A DNA stretch of 64,000 nucleotides from Panicum virgatum (taxonomy: Eukaryota; Streptophyta; Magnoliopsida; Poales; Poaceae): NCBI RefSeq assembly GCF_016808335.1, contig NC_053147.1, forward strand, positions 22,802,913 through 22,866,912. The letters are read 5' to 3'. The position numbers and the translations under genes were made by a program. This document shows positions 22,773-33,873 of the stretch, one piece after another. Numbering within the stretch: the first letter of the stretch is position 1; every line of letters starts with the position of its first letter. A model generated the notes under the pieces. That model saw only the letters and a list, made by a program, of their open reading frames with translations. It was not told the origin of the DNA and made no database searches.

Positions 22773-24797
22773 TCACGACGCCATCGTGAGCGCCGGCGCG
22801 GCGTCGGAGGTGGGGCACTCGGTGGTGCTCTGCTCCGCGCTGGCGGCGGCGGCCCACCGCCGGCACGCCCTGCCGAGCGACGCGGCCTTGAGGCGCGCGC
22901 GGTCGGTGCCGGTGCCCAGCAGCTCCCAGATGGCCCACTCCACGCCGGGGACCGCCATCACCTGCGCCGCCGCCTTGGCGCCCGCGCGCCGGCACAGCAG
23001 CACCAGCGCGGCCGCCGCGCACTCCCGCGACCACTCCGTGCCGCGCCGCATCTCGGCCACCAGGCGCGCCACGGCGCCGTCGAGCGCCACGATCGCCTCC
23101 GCGCCGCCGCGCTTGGCCAGCGACGCCAGCACCGCCGCGGCGGCCTCGGCCTCGCCGACCGCCGACACCGCCGCCTCCGCGGCGCCGGCCTCCACGAGCC
23201 TCCCGACGTTCTCCCGCTCCCCGGACAGGGACAGCAGCGCGGCGAGCGCGTCCTTCTTGGTGCTGGAGGGCCCCGTGCGCGCGAGCTGCACGACGCTCTC
23301 GACGACGAGCGGGTTCCGGCCCAGCCGGCGGCGGTACGCGTGGACGGCCGCCAGGCTCAGCACGGTGGCCGCGGCGTTCTCCTTGGCCCGCCACGACGCG
23401 CTGGAGCCCATCACGTGGCACAGCGCGTCCACGGCGCCCTCAGCGTGCATGATGCGCTTCTTATTGGCCTCCAGGATGGAGAGGTTGAGCATCGCCGTCA
23501 CGGCGTTGAGCTGGAGCGCCGAGTCCTCGGAGCGGAGCAGCGGCACCAGGAGCGCGGCGGCGCCTGCCTCCCCGATGAACGCGCGGTTGTCGGACCCGGA
23601 CTTGGCCAGCTGCCGGATCTCGTACACCACGCGCTTGGTCGCCTCGGGGGAGAAGGATGCCGACAGCTTCTTCACGAGAAACGACGCGGTCATCCGCGCC
23701 GCCTCCAGCGCGGCCTTGTTCGCGGCCACCACCGGCGCCGGCTCGGCCTTCCCAGCCTCGGCGACCTCCACGGCGACGCCGTTCTCCCGGCACCACCGAA
23801 CGATCAAGTTCTTGAGCGCCTTGTTAGGCACAAGCTCCAGATCCGCCAGCACCTGCCCGGTCTTCGGGCACGTGGACTTGCCGGAGCCGAACCACCGCGT
23901 GATGGACTCGCGGTCGTACGTCTGGCCGCTGGAAGCCACGACGGGATCGCGCATGAGCTCGAGGGAGATGGGGCACCGGAAGTCCAGCGGCGGCGACGGG
24001 GGCTCGGCGCCGTCGTCGTCGGGATCCACCTTGGAGTCCACGGTCCACGGCGTGGCGGCGCTGAAGAGCACGCACTTGGCGTAGCGGAGGAGGCCGACGA
24101 GCGCGATCATCGACGACGTCCACCTCTCGGCGACGCAGTCGCCGATCTCCCGCTCCAGGGTCTCGATCTCGTCGCTGCAGCTGGCCGGGTCGTTGATGCC
24201 CACCTCCTCGAGGATGCCCTCGAGCCGCTCCCGCTCGGGCACGATCTCCCGCTCCACCTCGTGGATCAGCGCGAGCACGGCCGCCCTGAGCCCCAGCTCC
24301 GCGGCCGCCGCGCGGCGGCACTGGCGCGACGCGAGCGCGAGCAGGTCCGCCACGTCGTCGGCGAGCCCGAGGTCGGCCACGGGGAGCAGGTCGAGCAGCG
24401 TGGCGAGGTCGTGCTGCAGCTCCCCGGCGCGCGCGGCCACCTCGTCCGACTGCAGCAGCAGCCGCGTGCGGCTGCGCGCCGCGCAGTCCGCCACCAGCGC
24501 CTTGAACCGCTGCAGCACGAGCAGGACCTCCCGCAGGCAGAGCGACGCCGAGCGCGGCAGCAGCAGCAGCGGCCCCGCGGCCGCGCCGCCGAACAGCAGC
24601 AGGTCGTCGGAGACGGCTGCGAGCAGCCGCGCCCGCCTGGCCACCGCCGCGAAGACCGGCCGCAGGAACGGCGCCGGCGCCTCCGCCGCCGAGAGGTCCC
24701 GCGCCAGGCCGTGCAGGGAGCGCAGCACCTCCCCGTCGGGCGCCGACGAGGAGTAGGGGGACGACGGCCACTCGTCGATCGCCGCGCCGCTAGCCAT
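22773..24797 (-). CDS. U-box / armadillo-repeat E3 ubiquitin ligase (PUB)
   Basis: Single-exon, 674 residues. Start ATG 24795-24797, encoding MASGAAIDEWPSSPYSS; stop 22773-22775. Residues 1-250 form the Leu/Ala-rich helical U-box N-terminal domain. The U-box is at about 270-340: LDFRCPISLELMRDPVVASS, GQTYDRESITRWF, CPKTGQ, LVPNKALKNLI. From about 370 to the end are armadillo repeats (ATKRVVYEIRQLAKSGSDNR, ALQLNAVTAMLNLSI, AVDALCHVMG). The family transfers ubiquitin from an E2 to substrates that include receptor kinases and exocyst subunits, often in immunity or stress signalling. It resembles the PUB16/17 group, but this needs a tree. The frame stays open 117 codons further upstream, but that extension crosses the TATA box at 24983-24990, so the internal ATG is chosen. 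Confidence 0.93.
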   Translation of the reverse strand: MASGAAIDEWPSSPYSSSAPDGEVLRSLHGLARDLSAAEAPAPFLRPVFAAVARRARLLAAVSDDLLLFGGAAAGPLLLLPRSASLCLREVLLVLQRFKALVADCAARSRTRLLLQSDEVAARAGELQHDLATLLDLLPVADLGLADDVADLLALASRQCRRAAAAELGLRAAVLALIHEVEREIVPERERLEGILEEVGINDPASCSDEIETLEREIGDCVAERWTSSMIALVGLLRYAKCVLFSAATPWTVDSKVDPDDDGAEPPSPPLDFRCPISLELMRDPVVASSGQTYDRESITRWFGSGKSTCPKTGQVLADLELVPNKALKNLIVRWCRENGVAVEVAEAGKAEPAPVVAANKAALEAARMTASFLVKKLSASFSPEATKRVVYEIRQLAKSGSDNRAFIGEAGAAALLVPLLRSEDSALQLNAVTAMLNLSILEANKKRIMHAEGAVDALCHVMGSSASWRAKENAAATVLSLAAVHAYRRRLGRNPLVVESVVQLARTGPSSTKKDALAALLSLSGERENVGRLVEAGAAEAAVSAVGEAEAAAAVLASLAKRGGAEAIVALDGAVARLVAEMRRGTEWSRECAAAALVLLCRRAGAKAAAQVMAVPGVEWAIWELLGTGTDRARLKAASLGRACRRWAAAASAEQSTTECPTSDAAPALTMAS

Positions 24798-24982
24798 TGC
24801 TGCTGCTGTCGCTGTAATAAGCCTTTGTGACGATGCGATGCAATCCAATTCCAATCGCAATCCGAAGCGAAGGCAGTTAGCAAACACGAATGGATGAACG
24901 AGCTGAGATGAGATGAGTTGAGCTGAGAAGAGAAGAGAATGGGCAGTTGGACACGGAGCGGGAGGGCGTGGTGGTGGGGCGG

Positions 24983-24990
24983 CATATATA
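24983..24990 (-). promoter_or_regulatory. TATA box of the U-box gene
   Basis: On the minus strand it reads TATATATG inside CCGTATATATGCC, in otherwise GC-rich DNA, 186 bases before the chosen ATG. A start of transcription about 30 bases downstream would leave a 5' UTR of roughly 150-160 bases and excludes the longer open frame as protein. Confidence 0.6.
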
Positions 24991-27541
24991 CGGGCCGGCC
25001 GGGTGGCCGGCGTGGGGGCCGGTAGGCGCGTTGAGTTGTGCGCGAGCTGGGGTTGAAGAGGCCGGAAATCGAGCGGAAATCCCCCTGACTTTTGTGGCCC
25101 GTGATGGTGTTGATGGTCACCCATGTCGTGGCATGTGCGTTTTTTCAATTGCTGCCGCTCTCTATTTGTTTTTTTTTGAGCAGGAACGGTTTGAAGGAGA
25201 TGTTGTCAACCGCTGACCACTCGGCCTGCCCAAAGGGGGAGAAAAACGCTGACCGCTGATCGTGGTCGATGGACGGCCGGATCGGATCGGCTGGTACGTT
25301 GGTGACTCGGCTTGGGCCCTGGCAGTTGAGGATAAGTAGAGAAAATGGTTGGTGGTAACCGGTAACCGGTTTGATCGGATCGCGTCCATGGTCTCGTTGC
25401 AGGCCCGGGATAAGAAACGGAAAGCTTCCAAGCTTGTGTCGCGCTTGCATTTGCATATGCTGCGCAGTGAAGGAGGACACAGTCGTGCTTATCCTCGATC
25501 GTGCGAGGACAGTTTCCTGCAGGCTATTCGTCTTCAGCAGACGCACACTGCACTACCCAGTCCTCGCAGCCGCTCATTTCCCCTATATGGAATTTGGAAA
25601 CCGATCCAATATGATGCCAGGGCCGGCTCTTGGAAGAAGGGGGTTTACGCACGTGTCCTTTCCCTCTTGGTCTGCAACCACGTCGTCGCACTCGCACCGA
25701 ATGGCGAAGCATAGCTCATGGGCTACCCTCCGCTTCCGCGGAGGGCACATGGCAGCTTGTAATGCTCTGATGGAGAACGAACACCCAACGACAACTGTGG
25801 CTGGACGGAAACCAATGCCGAACCAAGTAGACAATAAGCACTGCTACGGGCAACGGGGCGCTGCCCAGCTGGCGCTCACTGTAGCTACCCCAAACGGAAA
25901 TACGAGGCAGTACGCGAGCCAAGACGGGCAAGAGCCGCATGTGGCAGCGACGTACGGGGGGTGCATCCACGTTCACGTCGTCGGAGATCGCTGGCCAAAT
26001 TTTTAACAGCTGGCCGTGCCGGATCCTCAAGGAGACATTCAGGATTGCCCCCAGCACGTACGTACGTGCGCCGGACGCTGCAGCTGCCCGTGCGAGTCCG
26101 GCGAGAATAAACTAAGCGACCTGCCGGTGCAGCGGCGCCGGATCCCGAGCAGTGCGCGGTGACCGGTCAAACCTTGGGCGGTAAAAGAACCATTTGACAG
26201 GCCGAAAGTATTACAGCACCAGACGAGTAGCTTAGGCAGGTTTACCAAGTTCCCCGGCGGGGCGGCCGATCCGGCTAGACACGCAACAGAGAATAAAGAT
26301 TAGCCTTTCAATTCTGTTAAGATAAAGAAAAGAAATGCGCGATTAGGCGCAGGTGTCCGCTCCCGGAGCCACACGCACGTCCCGGTTAACAAATCCATGT
26401 TGCGTTTGACCCGATCCCCGTCCCGATCAGATCCAGTGATGAGACGCGAGCCGACCTGAGGCGCGGTAGCACGCCACGTGGCAGCCGCGGGGATTTTTGA
26501 CTGGCCGTTGACAACATCGCCGGCCGGCCGACCGGCCGTGAGAGGCCGAGTGGTGGCAGGCAAATCTCCAGCTAACGCGAGTTCGCGTGGACGGCCGGGG
26601 AAAGAGAAAGCGGGAAAAGCAGCCGGGCGCCCTCGGCACGACGGGGCCGCGGCGCGCCGACCCGTCGACGTGGAGGCAGCGCCGTCCAGAGCCTTCTCCC
26701 ACCCCCCGAAGCTCCAGGTAAAAGCGACGGCCGCGACTCAAGCCGGCGACCTCGCCCTTGCCTCGGCGTGCCCGCGCCGCGCGTGGGCCGGTGACGGCGC
26801 GGCGCCGCAATCGGGACAGTTACTGCGCGCGGACGAGGAAGGGAAAAATCCCGTGGCGCGTGCGCACGTAGCGTGACGCCCAGGATGATCTCCCGCGGGT
26901 TCGTTTTCTTCTAGAATGATCTAGGATTGCTGCGGCCGCCCGGCAGGGGTTGGTTTCCTGGGCTTCCCTGTAGGTGTAGCGCTAGCGATCGACCCATCGT
27001 CCGTGAGCAGTCGCTGCGGGGCGAGAGCCGAGAGCGACGGCGGCGACGGCGAAGCGGTTGGCCTGTGCGTGTGGGGGACTGGAGGGCCAGCCGGCCAGGG
27101 CCGGCGCTGACGAATTGAACGCGGCGGCCGGGGCCGGCTCCGTGTCCACGCCCCCCGCCGGATGATTGGTAAAACGGAGGACCGTACCGAGTACCGTGTG
27201 CTTGTTGATGAATCCTTTTTCAACAAGGTGGAGGAGGAGTCGTGGACCCCGGCCCTGTTGGAGATGTGCGTGTGTCACTAGCGAGAGCGACGTCCCCCTG
27301 GCTGCACCTTGGAGCATAGAGCAGCTTACGAGAGTAGTAACGTTCATATTACATACTGGACCCACAGGCCTGCCCAGCCCAGTGGGCTGATGCCGTGATG
27401 CGAGTGTGACACTGACGTTGATGCGGTCCATTTTCGGTCCGAAATTGGGGCAACAAGCCAATAAGGGAAGCAAAGTGCGCTGTGGTGCTTACCGTCCAGA
27501 AGACCACTAACATCAAAATAGACGGCATAATAATTCTCATC

Positions 27542-28019
27542 TACTCCTCCGTTTAATCACATCATACTTTATCATGCTTCTTTGTTCCAAGTAAAACTCC
27601 TCTAATTTTGATCAAGGCATATAGAAAAGGCATCAAAATCTCATCAAATCCAGCAAACCACCGACAACTATGGCGAACGGGCCTCTACCTGAATTGATTA
27701 GGTGGTTCCAGTTGAGGTTTCAGGTTTAACTCTCCATAGGAGCAAATTTCAGACTAGATTAAAAAAAGTCACCAGCGCTGACATACCCAAAGTTCGGGAG
27801 GGTTTCACGACCGAAAGCCGGTTGTTTTCTCTTGATGAAATATGGTGAGACCGTCATACCCCTCCGATCGAGTTTTTTAAAGTATGGCGCGATAATGCAC
27901 TGTATTTGCTTTGGTATTGTGCATGTTTTATTATATCTTTTTATAAATTTGGTTAAAATAAGATAAAACAGTGACTTAGGATAAAACAAAAGCTATAATT
28001 TTAATGGAGGAAGAAGTAC
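27542..28019. mobile_element. Possible large Stowaway-like element
   Basis: The left end TACTCCTCCGTTTAATCA and the right end TTTTAATGGAGGAAGAAGTA are inverted versions of the Stowaway terminal CTCCCTCCGTNN motif, each with TA at the outer edge. The interior is 450 bp, longer than usual, and the ends are decayed. Confidence 0.45.
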
Positions 28020-28696
28020 AGTATGTCGACCAGTTATAAGTTTGCTCACATCAAATTCATGTTTGTATTGTGCCGAGAGAACGCCATGTGATGTTCTTGA
28101 AAAATAATTAAGCTGAGAAGGACACAACTGGAGATCCACTACAGTTCTCTGAATCTTCTGCTCTTCATATACCATACATCCCCAAGAATATATCGAAACA
28201 CCTGGGCTCAGCCATGTCTCACTCCCACCTAATCCGCCACTAGCTAGCTTCCTCGCTTTGAGCCTCGTTCATCACACGGCGCCTGCTGCGGTGCTGCCCA
28301 CACCACACCAACTGGAGCGCGCGCACACTATTCCTCTATTATTGATTCTCCATCCTCCAATACCTATCATCGCGGAACTAAAATCTGAAAACAAGTATCA
28401 GGGTGCAGGATTCTCGCCAGCTGCACACTTGCAGTAGTAAACAAACGTTGCCTTGTCAAATCCAGATCGAAAGGAGCTTGACTCCCTCGGCCTGACGAAC
28501 TGCATGCGTTGGCAGCACAGCACAGACCTTCAAACGCAAACGGATGGCACCGTCCGCCGCGGCGCTGAGCGAAAGCCTCGACTGCTTCCGAAGCAAACAA
28601 ACTTCGTCCGAGAACTTGATGAAGAAACCGTTGCAGTTGGCTTAGGCTGTGTCTCGGCTGAAATGGACCAAATCGGCTGGCCATGTTTCGTCAGAC

Positions 28697-28880
28697 CAAT
28701 TTTAATGGAAGTATCATAAAAGTGTTTACTGATATGATAGATTTATTATGAAGGAAGAGGAAGGAAAGTGTCAGGGATGTGAAGAGTGTCATCAGATCAC
28801 CATGACACTCTTCCAGTTTGGTTAACTAGTTCACAGTATTGCTAACTGTATAATTATACTCTCTACTGGGACTAGCCTTA
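28697..28880. mobile_element. Decayed MITE of the GGCTAGTCTCAGTG family
   Basis: Shares with 2721-2912 the order AGTATCATAAAAGTGTT...GATATGATA, AGGGATGTGAAGAGTGTCAT, CATGACACTC and the right end CTACTGGGACTAGCCTTA. The left end is degraded. Confidence 0.5.
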
Positions 28881-29693
28881 TTTGGCTCAATCGATTGGTA
28901 CGGCCGTACAGGTTCCGAGTCATGTTCCCTTCCCCAAAGTTATCTATGTCGAGGTCTTCAACAACACCTTTTTGATCCGACAATGATTCGGACATTGCAT
29001 ATTTGATCTAATCAGAGTATCTCCAAAAGTGCCCAAAAAATAAAAAATCCCCCAAATTAGTTTTGGGACCTTGTCAAAAATTATTAGGAGATAAAAAAAC
29101 TCCTTCACCAACAGTTCTCTCAGATTCCAAAAATAAAACTCTTGCTGCCATGTCATCCATGTGTGGGCCTAGCCCGTACCATTTCACGTGATAAATACAC
29201 ATTTAACAAATTGCCTTTGCTCTTGAGTGGGCTGTTTAGTCTGCTTCTGCAATCTTGCCCATTGCTTTTGTTTAATATTGTCGCTCGGTCTTAATTAGCC
29301 GAAAGAAGGTTCCATCTCATGTTCATACGATTGTATAAGACCAGTCATTTTTCTTAATTCCTCTCTCTCTCTGCGATCGTCATGGTCTTATCACGCTCGT
29401 GAGCAAGCTGAGCCAGAGCCACGCACGCCGGCGCCTACTTGCCGAAGGAGTCGAGGACTCGAGGTCACGCTCACCGGAGGTCAGAGGAGACGGGTCGCAG
29501 CGTAGGGCAGTAATAGACTGTGACTTTAGCGGTCTCTTCACAATTCTATTTGGTGTTTATATATTTTTAACTCAAAATTATATAGAATTAAAGTCTGACT
29601 CTTTTAGAGTCCAATCTTTGAATTATCTAAATCAAATTTCAAAATTCTTTACCATCCCAAAGCGTAGGTTACTATAGGAATCGAGCTCACGAT

Positions 29694-32303
29694 TGTAACA
29701 CTACAGGTGTTAATTCTCTGTAGTTAACTTAATCATGGTTATTAGATTCAAACCTACGCGATAAAGCAACAAATCAAAACTACTCCTGTCAGCCTAGGCG
29801 GGACCGGTCTGACCGGTTGAACTGATTTCAACTGTTTTGGGCCCCACAACATTTAAATCACACATACTCTCTCTCTTCCTCACCCGTGCACTCGACCTCA
29901 CCAGCTCTCTCACTCACTCTCCCCGAGCTCTCCCCTTCTCAATCTCTAGATTTTTCAATCCTTCCTTTTCCTTTGATTCCAAGGTCGGGGAAAGTATCAA
30001 ATCCGCGTGGTGGCTCATCTTCCCCTCGATTCCCTCCCTGGGGTGCCTGGGATTCGAGTTCTTCGTGCAAGGAGGAGCTCACTCAAGGTATGAAGGCTCG
30101 TGTGAGTCGATCTACTTTTCTAGATGATATTAGGTGATTTTCTCTAGTCAAAAACATCTAAATGTACCCCTAAACTAGTGCCTAGAAGAGTTTAAGGACT
30201 TGTGGGCGATTTTTGCCGCGCCAGGGATTCTAGGTTTTGATCTGGGCAGGACCGGTCTGACCGGTAGGGGTCCGGACAATCCAGCCATTGGTTCGGATAC
30301 TCCGGGTTTGTGGTGGTTTAGACATTCCGGGTTTAGGCCCGGAAACTCCGGACTTGGGAGTCCGGATACTCCGAGTAGGTGTCCGGATACTCCGGATTTT
30401 TTGTCTCGAGTCGCACACAGGCCAAACCGGTCTGACCGGTTTGGTATATCGGTCTGACCGGTGCTAGCAGAGCTGAGAGGGTTCCATTAGGGTTAGTTGG
30501 TGAAGATAGAAATTGATTTGGTTATTGGTTACTTGTAATTTTTATAAATCATGCATGTATTTTCTCATGTCATATGTATATGCATACGTGTAGAGCCGCG
30601 GCGGAGGAAATTGTGTACGAGGTGGTTGCGGAGCCACAGGAGCCGCAGGGACAAGCCCTGTAGCTGGAGGATTGTGGGGAGTCGGCCCAAGGCCCATCTC
30701 ACCCTAGCACTGAGCCGCAGACTCAAGGCAAGCCCCGGTGCACATCCTATTATTTTAAATTATGACACCTATATACGTAACTATTACTTGTGCATTAGGT
30801 TTAGTAATGGTTTGGAATCCTAGTTGCATGATCTCTAGGATTCCCTGAGTTTTACTAGTATGCATAGGACAATAGAAGTGCTATGCTTAATGGTTTTCAG
30901 GTAGAAGACGAGTGATCTCTTGCACTCGCGAGATATAGGATGTTTAGATGTCGAGTAATTTCTGGTGATATAGGATGTTTAGATGTCGAGTAATTTCTGG
31001 TTACTCGTGAGATATGAGATATAATTATACTCCAGTACATGAGATGTTGAATTTGACATGGACTAAATGGAGAATTGAGACCGGACGGGAAATGATGATG
31101 ATATATAGGAATGGCAACAGGACAGGGTTCCTGGGTGTCTTAGTCCCGTCTGTGTCGATTAAGGACCGGTCGTTGTCGGCAGTGCTGATCGGGGATTGAA
31201 TTTTACTAACCGCATGCCGGGAGTAGGAGGTAGTCGAAACCGGTAAGCCGAGTACTGTCTTGTTTCGAAAGTACAGGACTCCATCTCACCTCCTGGGGTG
31301 GTCGAGTAGTCGCGGAGAAACGAGGATGCATATATTACTTTTGGTGGTCTCACGTTGAGCTCGGCTGACCATATGATGGTGGGGCGGTCCTGTAGTTCGA
31401 GACGGGGAGGGGAAAGGTCGGTGCGTGGGGTCCGACGGGGCTTTAGCGTGTATATATAAAATCTTGGACACATTGAGATATTTGGATTGCACCACTATGT
31501 TTGCAATAGTTGATCCCTGCAAATGTTAGATTAGAGTTAATTAAATTTATATATAATTTGAGGCTAAAATACTAAAAGTAAGGAATTACTTTAGTCGTTT
31601 TTCTGTAAAATAACCACCAGCCAAAAGCCTCGCATGTCTAAATATGTGGGCTAATTTATACCCACTGGTCGGGTAAGTCTTGCTGAGTATTAGTTGCTCA
31701 GGGTTTGTTGCCGCCATATTTTATTTCAGGGCACCCAGACGTCGATTTTTGCCCCTGCTGTGTCAAATTTATCCGCAGAGATGCAGAGGGGTGGGAAGTG
31801 ATGGACCTAGACCAGTAGGTTAGGAGGCTGAGGGGTTGCGCATGCGGGGGATAGATGCGCACCCTGTCTGTTTTGTGAGACCGGTCTGACCGGTGGCTAC
31901 GTGGGGAGCTTCATGCAGACCGGTCTGACCGGTTGGTCGAACCGGCCTGACCGGTTGTCTAAAGGCTGAGCACTAGAGGTGTTGTGGGATCTTTTTCATC
32001 TAAACTTGGCTATCCTATTGTAAGTTGTAAATTATTCTATTTATGTAAACTTTGTAAAACTATTGTAGTTGGAGTTTAGTTTGTAAAAATTATGTAGTAT
32101 TTATGTCGTGTTGTTGTATTTTCAAGTATTTGTCGTGCTTGTACCATCTGCGTCCGGCTTCACGTGGGACTACCGGTGTTGTTTCGATCGGGACTTGGGT
32201 TGAGAAAGGATCGCCAAATTAAGCCGTTAAGCTAATGCGCCCGATGTGTTCAAATGACGGCCATTACGCTTAATTAGATTTTTAAATTGGCGGTTCCGTC
32301 TCA
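29694..32303 (+). repeat. 5' LTR of the chromovirus
   Basis: Starts TGTAACACTAC and ends CCGTCTCA. It contains a TATA-like CATTTAAATC (about 29847-29856) followed by a CT-rich leader, several ACCGGTCTGACCGGT motifs, and TCCGGATACTCCGG repeats (about 30293-30400). Compared with the 3' LTR it carries a 35 bp tandem duplication (30932-30966 and 30967-31001), lacks about 110 bp after 31450, and keeps a 39 bp segment at 31879-31917 that the 3' LTR has lost. Confidence 0.9.
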
Positions 32304-32305
32304 GC

Positions 32306-32318
32306 TGGTATCAGAGCT
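32306..32318 (+). promoter_or_regulatory. Primer-binding site (initiator tRNA-Met type)
   Basis: TGGTATCAGAGCT lies two bases after the 5' LTR end. It is the standard plant primer site complementary to the 3' end of initiator methionine tRNA, and marks where minus-strand DNA synthesis begins. Confidence 0.85.
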
Positions 32319-32875
32319 GAAACACACTGGGGGTGGTACGAGCATGACTAATTTACAGATATTACAAATTAAAAATGAATTTCTGACTTAGGATAAAAGT
32401 TGTTTAACGATATGGGTGGGATTACTCGTAATAGCCCTGTATAGTGTTGTTACAATCGTGAGTAGATGTTCAGTTTGCTTGAGAGGTTAACGTAGGACGC
32501 TCATGCATCATGTCATTGTATTTCCTTTGCAATTGAAAGTTTCTGTCGTAAGTCATGCATCATGGCATTCATTATTTTAAATTGTGTTTATGAATTTAAG
32601 TCAAGGGTTGTCACCCGGGTCTAACACCGAGAATTTTAGTTCTGGGTCTGACCAGTCTTTGACACCGGTCTGACCGGTTGGTCTTCGTGCAGTGTCATGC
32701 AGGCCATGCAGACCGGTCTAACCGGTCTCCTGCACCGGTCTGACCGGTTGTGCGCAGACAGAAGCCCCTAAGTTGTGCCTAAATAATTTATTTCCGATGC
32801 TTTCTTCCATGATTCAGATATTAGTTGCAGTGATGATTATTTTTATGTAATCAGAAAAATGTAACGAATCCAATC

Positions 32876-33873
32876 ATGATTGAATGCAGAATGGCAGGCC
32901 CACCGAACTCTCCTGATTTGGCCCAGTCCATTGCGGCCATGCTCACCGGACGAGATGAACAGACGGCACTCCTCCGGGAGATTGTGGAGCAGGGCAGAGC
33001 GCAGCGGCCTGAGCATCACCACCAGCCAGCTGTCCCTGGATATGAGCAGTTTCTAAGCACCCAGCCGCCGCTGTTTCACAAAGCTAATGAGCGACTGGAA
33101 GCAGATAGCTGGCTTCAGACCATAGAGTCCAAGTTCACCCTGCACCCGTACAATGATGGGGACAAGGCCGGATTTGCAGCCCAGCAGCTCAGGGGTCCCG
33201 CACGCACTTGGTGGGACAATCACGTGGCCATGTTTCCCGAGGGCACTCGGTTCATTTGGGCACAGTTCAAGGAAGCTTTCATGGCACATCATATCCCTGC
33301 AATGGTCATTCGCAGGAAGCTCATAGAGTTCTTGTCCCTGAAACAGGGTAACCACAGTGTCCTACAGTATGCCCAGGCCTTTAACAATTTATCGCAGTAT
33401 GCGGACTACCACGTGGACACAGATGAGAAGAAGCAGGCTTGCTTCAGGCAGGGGCTCAGCAGTAAGCTCCAAGATCGCCTGGTTATAGTCAAGTTTGACA
33501 CCTTCAGTGAGCTGGTCAACGGTGCTATCATTCAGGAGGATGCCCACTTGGCTCACAAGGCAGAGAAGAAGAGAAAGGCGCCGGCGGCGGGGTCTTCGAG
33601 CAGCACTCCCAGAGGTTTCGCTTGGTGCAGTCGGGCCCACAGTATGCCCCCTTCCAGCACCAGCCACCGCAGCAGTGGGGATACCGGCCCCCTCAGTACA
33701 CTCAGCCACAGGGGACAGTCAGGCCTCCTGTTCCTCCACAGAGCGAGCAGAAGATTTTGGTGCCGCAGCAGTGGGTGCGCCCAAATTTGTTCCCATGCTA
33801 CAACTGCGGACAGCTTGGACACTTCACACGTAATTGCCCCATGCCGCCGAAGCAGGGACAACCGTCCAGTTAG
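32876..33873 (+). pseudogene. gag: Chromovirus gag (capsid and nucleocapsid), frameshifted
   Basis: The first frame (32876 to about 33605) encodes the retrotransposon gag domain: FHKANERLEADSWLQTIESK, AAQQLRGPARTWWDNH, FKEAFMAHHIP, EFLSLKQGNHSVLQYAQAF. Near 33605-33615 the reading moves to another frame, which continues as LVQSGPQYAPFQHQPPQQWG and ends in a CCHC zinc knuckle, CYNCGQLGHFTRNC, that binds RNA. A TAG stop at 33871-33873 separates gag from pol in the same frame; since CAG would give Gln, it looks like a C-to-T change. Confidence 0.88.

Larger units (their letters stand above)
24991..29688. other. Intergenic, no recognisable gene
   Basis: Mixed DNA with a GC-rich stretch at 26400-27150 that is open in several frames without any family resemblance. 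Two MITE-like elements (27542-28019 and about 28697-28880) are listed separately. Nothing else is supported. Confidence 0.5.

Noticed and set aside
22786..24830. 432- and 496-codon plus-strand frames antisense to the U-box gene
   Set aside because: Produced by the high third-position GC of the real minus-strand gene; compositionally biased with no motifs.
29694..32303. Spaced ACCGGT and TCCGGA repeats as a CRISPR-like array
   Set aside because: Irregular spacing, plant nuclear context, and both LTRs share the layout; they belong to the retrotransposon.
32306..32330. TGGTATCAGAGC as part of a tRNA gene
   Set aside because: It is the LTR element's primer-binding site directly after the 5' LTR; no cloverleaf surrounds it.
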